6,739 nucleotides of DNA from Firmicutes bacterium UBA5473 (GTDB taxonomy: Bacteria; Bacillota; DTU084). The notes beneath the pieces were generated by a model. It did no database searches, was not told the origin of the DNA, and saw only the letters and a list, made by a program, of their open reading frames with translations. The stretch is taken from positions 1-6,739 of the forward strand of contig DIQB01000122.1 of NCBI GenBank assembly GCA_002427165.1. The letters run 5' to 3'. Shown here piece after piece: positions 5,718 through 6,739 of the stretch (its first letter is position 1; each line of letters begins with the position of its first letter). The translations under genes were made by a program, and so were the position numbers.

Positions 5718-6290
5718 TTGAGAAAGTGTTTTGTGTTCTTGTGCTTGGTTTTATGTGCAAGTTCCCTCCAGGCAAAAGTATTGGTGCCTGGAGATTCATA
5801 TTATCTTGATCATAAGGCCAGTGGAATCGGGGATCTTGTCACTATTATTATTGTAGAGAATTCCAAAGCCAGCCAGCAGGCAGCTACCAATACAGGCAAA
5901 GCAGGAGAGGTGGGGGTGAGCCCCTCAGGCGGGCTTTTGAATTTCATCCCTATTTTTGGAGCTAGGGGCGAGAGCAAATCCGATAGCAAAGGCTCCACCA
6001 CCCGGGGTGGTTCCATCAACGCTAGAGTTACAGCTAGGGTGGTGGAGATCGAGCCTGGTGGTGCTTTGGTTTTAGAGGGGAAACAGAGAATTGTTGTGAA
6101 CAAGGAGCAGCAGGAGATTATGCTGCGGGGAGTTGTGCGGCCTGAGGATATCAGCCCGGACAACACAGTCCTCTCCACGTTCCTTGCTGATGCGCAAATA
6201 GAATATAAAGGCGAGGGCTCAATCGGTGGCAAAAGGCAAAGCCCAGGGCTGATTACCAATTTCTTTGGGCTCTTTGACTGGTTGTTTTAG
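5718..6290 (+). CDS. flgH: Flagellar L-ring protein FlgH
   Basis: Subunit of the L ring, the bushing that lets the rod cross the outer membrane; its presence implies a diderm cell. The 190 residues (232 in E. coli) carry an N-terminal signal peptide (about 1-19, ending SLQA), GDLVTIIIVENSKA, and a well-conserved C-terminal half (119-190) with LEGKQRIVVNKEQQEI, VVRPEDISPDNTVLST, ADAQIEYKGEG and a terminal NFFGLFDWLF. E. coli-type FlgH is a lipoprotein, but here no cysteine sits in a lipobox, so the mature protein is predicted to be unlipidated. The start is TTG 5718: GGAGGTGA (5703-5710) overlaps the flgA stop and lies 7 nt upstream. The next in-frame start, GTG 5733, would shorten the signal peptide. 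Confidence 0.92.
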   Translation: MRKCFVFLCLVLCASSLQAKVLVPGDSYYLDHKASGIGDLVTIIIVENSKASQQAATNTGKAGEVGVSPSGGLLNFIPIFGARGESKSDSKGSTTRGGSINARVTARVVEIEPGGALVLEGKQRIVVNKEQQEIMLRGVVRPEDISPDNTVLSTFLADAQIEYKGEGSIGGKRQSPGLITNFFGLFDWLF

Positions 6291-6299
6291 GAGGGCATG

Positions 6300-6739
6300 A
6301 TGAGAAAAGTATATATAACCTTCCTGATTTTGGTTTTGGCTTGCTGTGGATTTGCTCAAAATCCCCAGATGCGAATCAAGGATCTTGTACGGGTAGAAGG
6401 GGCAGATGAAAACCCCTTAACTGGACTGGGACTTGTAGTGGGCCTTGCAGGAAGTGGGGACTCCCGCTCCTCAGTTTTCACAGGGCAAATGCTTGCGAAT
6501 ATGCTCGCCTCCCTTGGTCTTGATGCTGAAAGTCAGCTTAGATCCAGAAATGTGGCTGCAGTAACTGTTACTGCCCTCCTCCCATCCTTTGCCAGAGCCG
6601 GCGATAAAATAGATCTAGTGGTGTCGTCGTTGGGAGATGCTCGGAGCCTCCAGGGGGGAGTGCTTTTAGCCACAAACTTGATGGCAGCAGATGGTGCAGA
6701 TTACGCTCTAGGCCAGGGCTCAGTTGTGGTTGGAGGCTA
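6300..6739 (+). CDS. flgI: Flagellar P-ring protein FlgI (3' end outside window)
   Basis: Subunit of the periplasmic P ring around the rod, in the peptidoglycan layer. Only the first 146 codons are present, open to the window edge, against about 360 for the family. A Sec signal peptide (1-19, ending CCGFA) is followed by the FlgI start RIKDLVRVEGADENPLTGLG, then LVVGLAGSGDS, NVAAVTVTALLPSFARAGDKIDLVVSSLGDARSLQGG and the beginning of the next conserved stretch, all typical of the family. AGGAGGG (6289-6295) overlaps the flgH stop. ATG 6300 is preferred over the adjacent ATG 6297 because it gives a more workable distance. FlgI depends on FlgA, encoded two genes upstream. Confidence 0.94.
   Translation, partial: MRKVYITFLILVLACCGFAQNPQMRIKDLVRVEGADENPLTGLGLVVGLAGSGDSRSSVFTGQMLANMLASLGLDAESQLRSRNVAAVTVTALLPSFARAGDKIDLVVSSLGDARSLQGGVLLATNLMAADGADYALGQGSVVVGG

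Overview
The window looks like chromosomal DNA from a diderm (two-membrane) member of the Bacillota. It combines Gram-positive-style signals with genes for the flagellar P and L rings (FlgA, FlgH, FlgI), which are only useful where there is an outer membrane. The Gram-positive-style signals are strong AGGAGG ribosome sites, TTGACA/TATAAT promoters, a NiCo (czcD-type) riboswitch and a cyclic-di-GMP-I riboswitch. Halanaerobiia, Negativicutes or Limnochordia-like lineages would fit; the sequence alone does not decide between them. All coding regions look intact, and I see no mobile element or CRISPR array.

Left end (1-310): a complete tRNA-Leu(CAA) with encoded CCA lies on the minus strand. It has its own near-consensus promoter and a probable hairpin/T-run terminator. 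A second near-consensus promoter faces the other way, about 57 bp from the tRNA promoter.

Metal module (278-2913): the rightward promoter drives a leader whose conserved blocks match the NiCo riboswitch. It overlaps a strong intrinsic terminator so that the aptamer and terminator folds exclude each other, which predicts metal-dependent antitermination (an ON switch). The controlled gene is an 819-residue P-type ATPase of a P2-like, ten-helix type with PEEFP in helix M4 and DPTCS in helix M6, and without the CPx motif of classical heavy-metal ATPases. The riboswitch suggests it exports Co2+, Ni2+ or possibly Fe2+.

Flagellar module (2964-6739): a cyclic-di-GMP-I riboswitch with its own terminator precedes flgF, flgG, flgA, flgH and the first 40% or so of flgI, all on the plus strand and tightly spaced after flgG. 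A 9-bp antiterminator pairing uses the 3' strand of the aptamer's closing stem, so ligand binding should favour termination. High cyclic-di-GMP would then switch off the distal rod (FlgF, FlgG), the P ring (FlgI with its helper FlgA) and the L ring (FlgH), the expected logic for repressing motility. Two hairpins fill the flgF-flgG gap.

The most notable features are two different riboswitches within 2.8 kb, the riboswitch-based substrate prediction for a P-type ATPase subfamily of uncertain specificity, and a FlgH without a lipobox.
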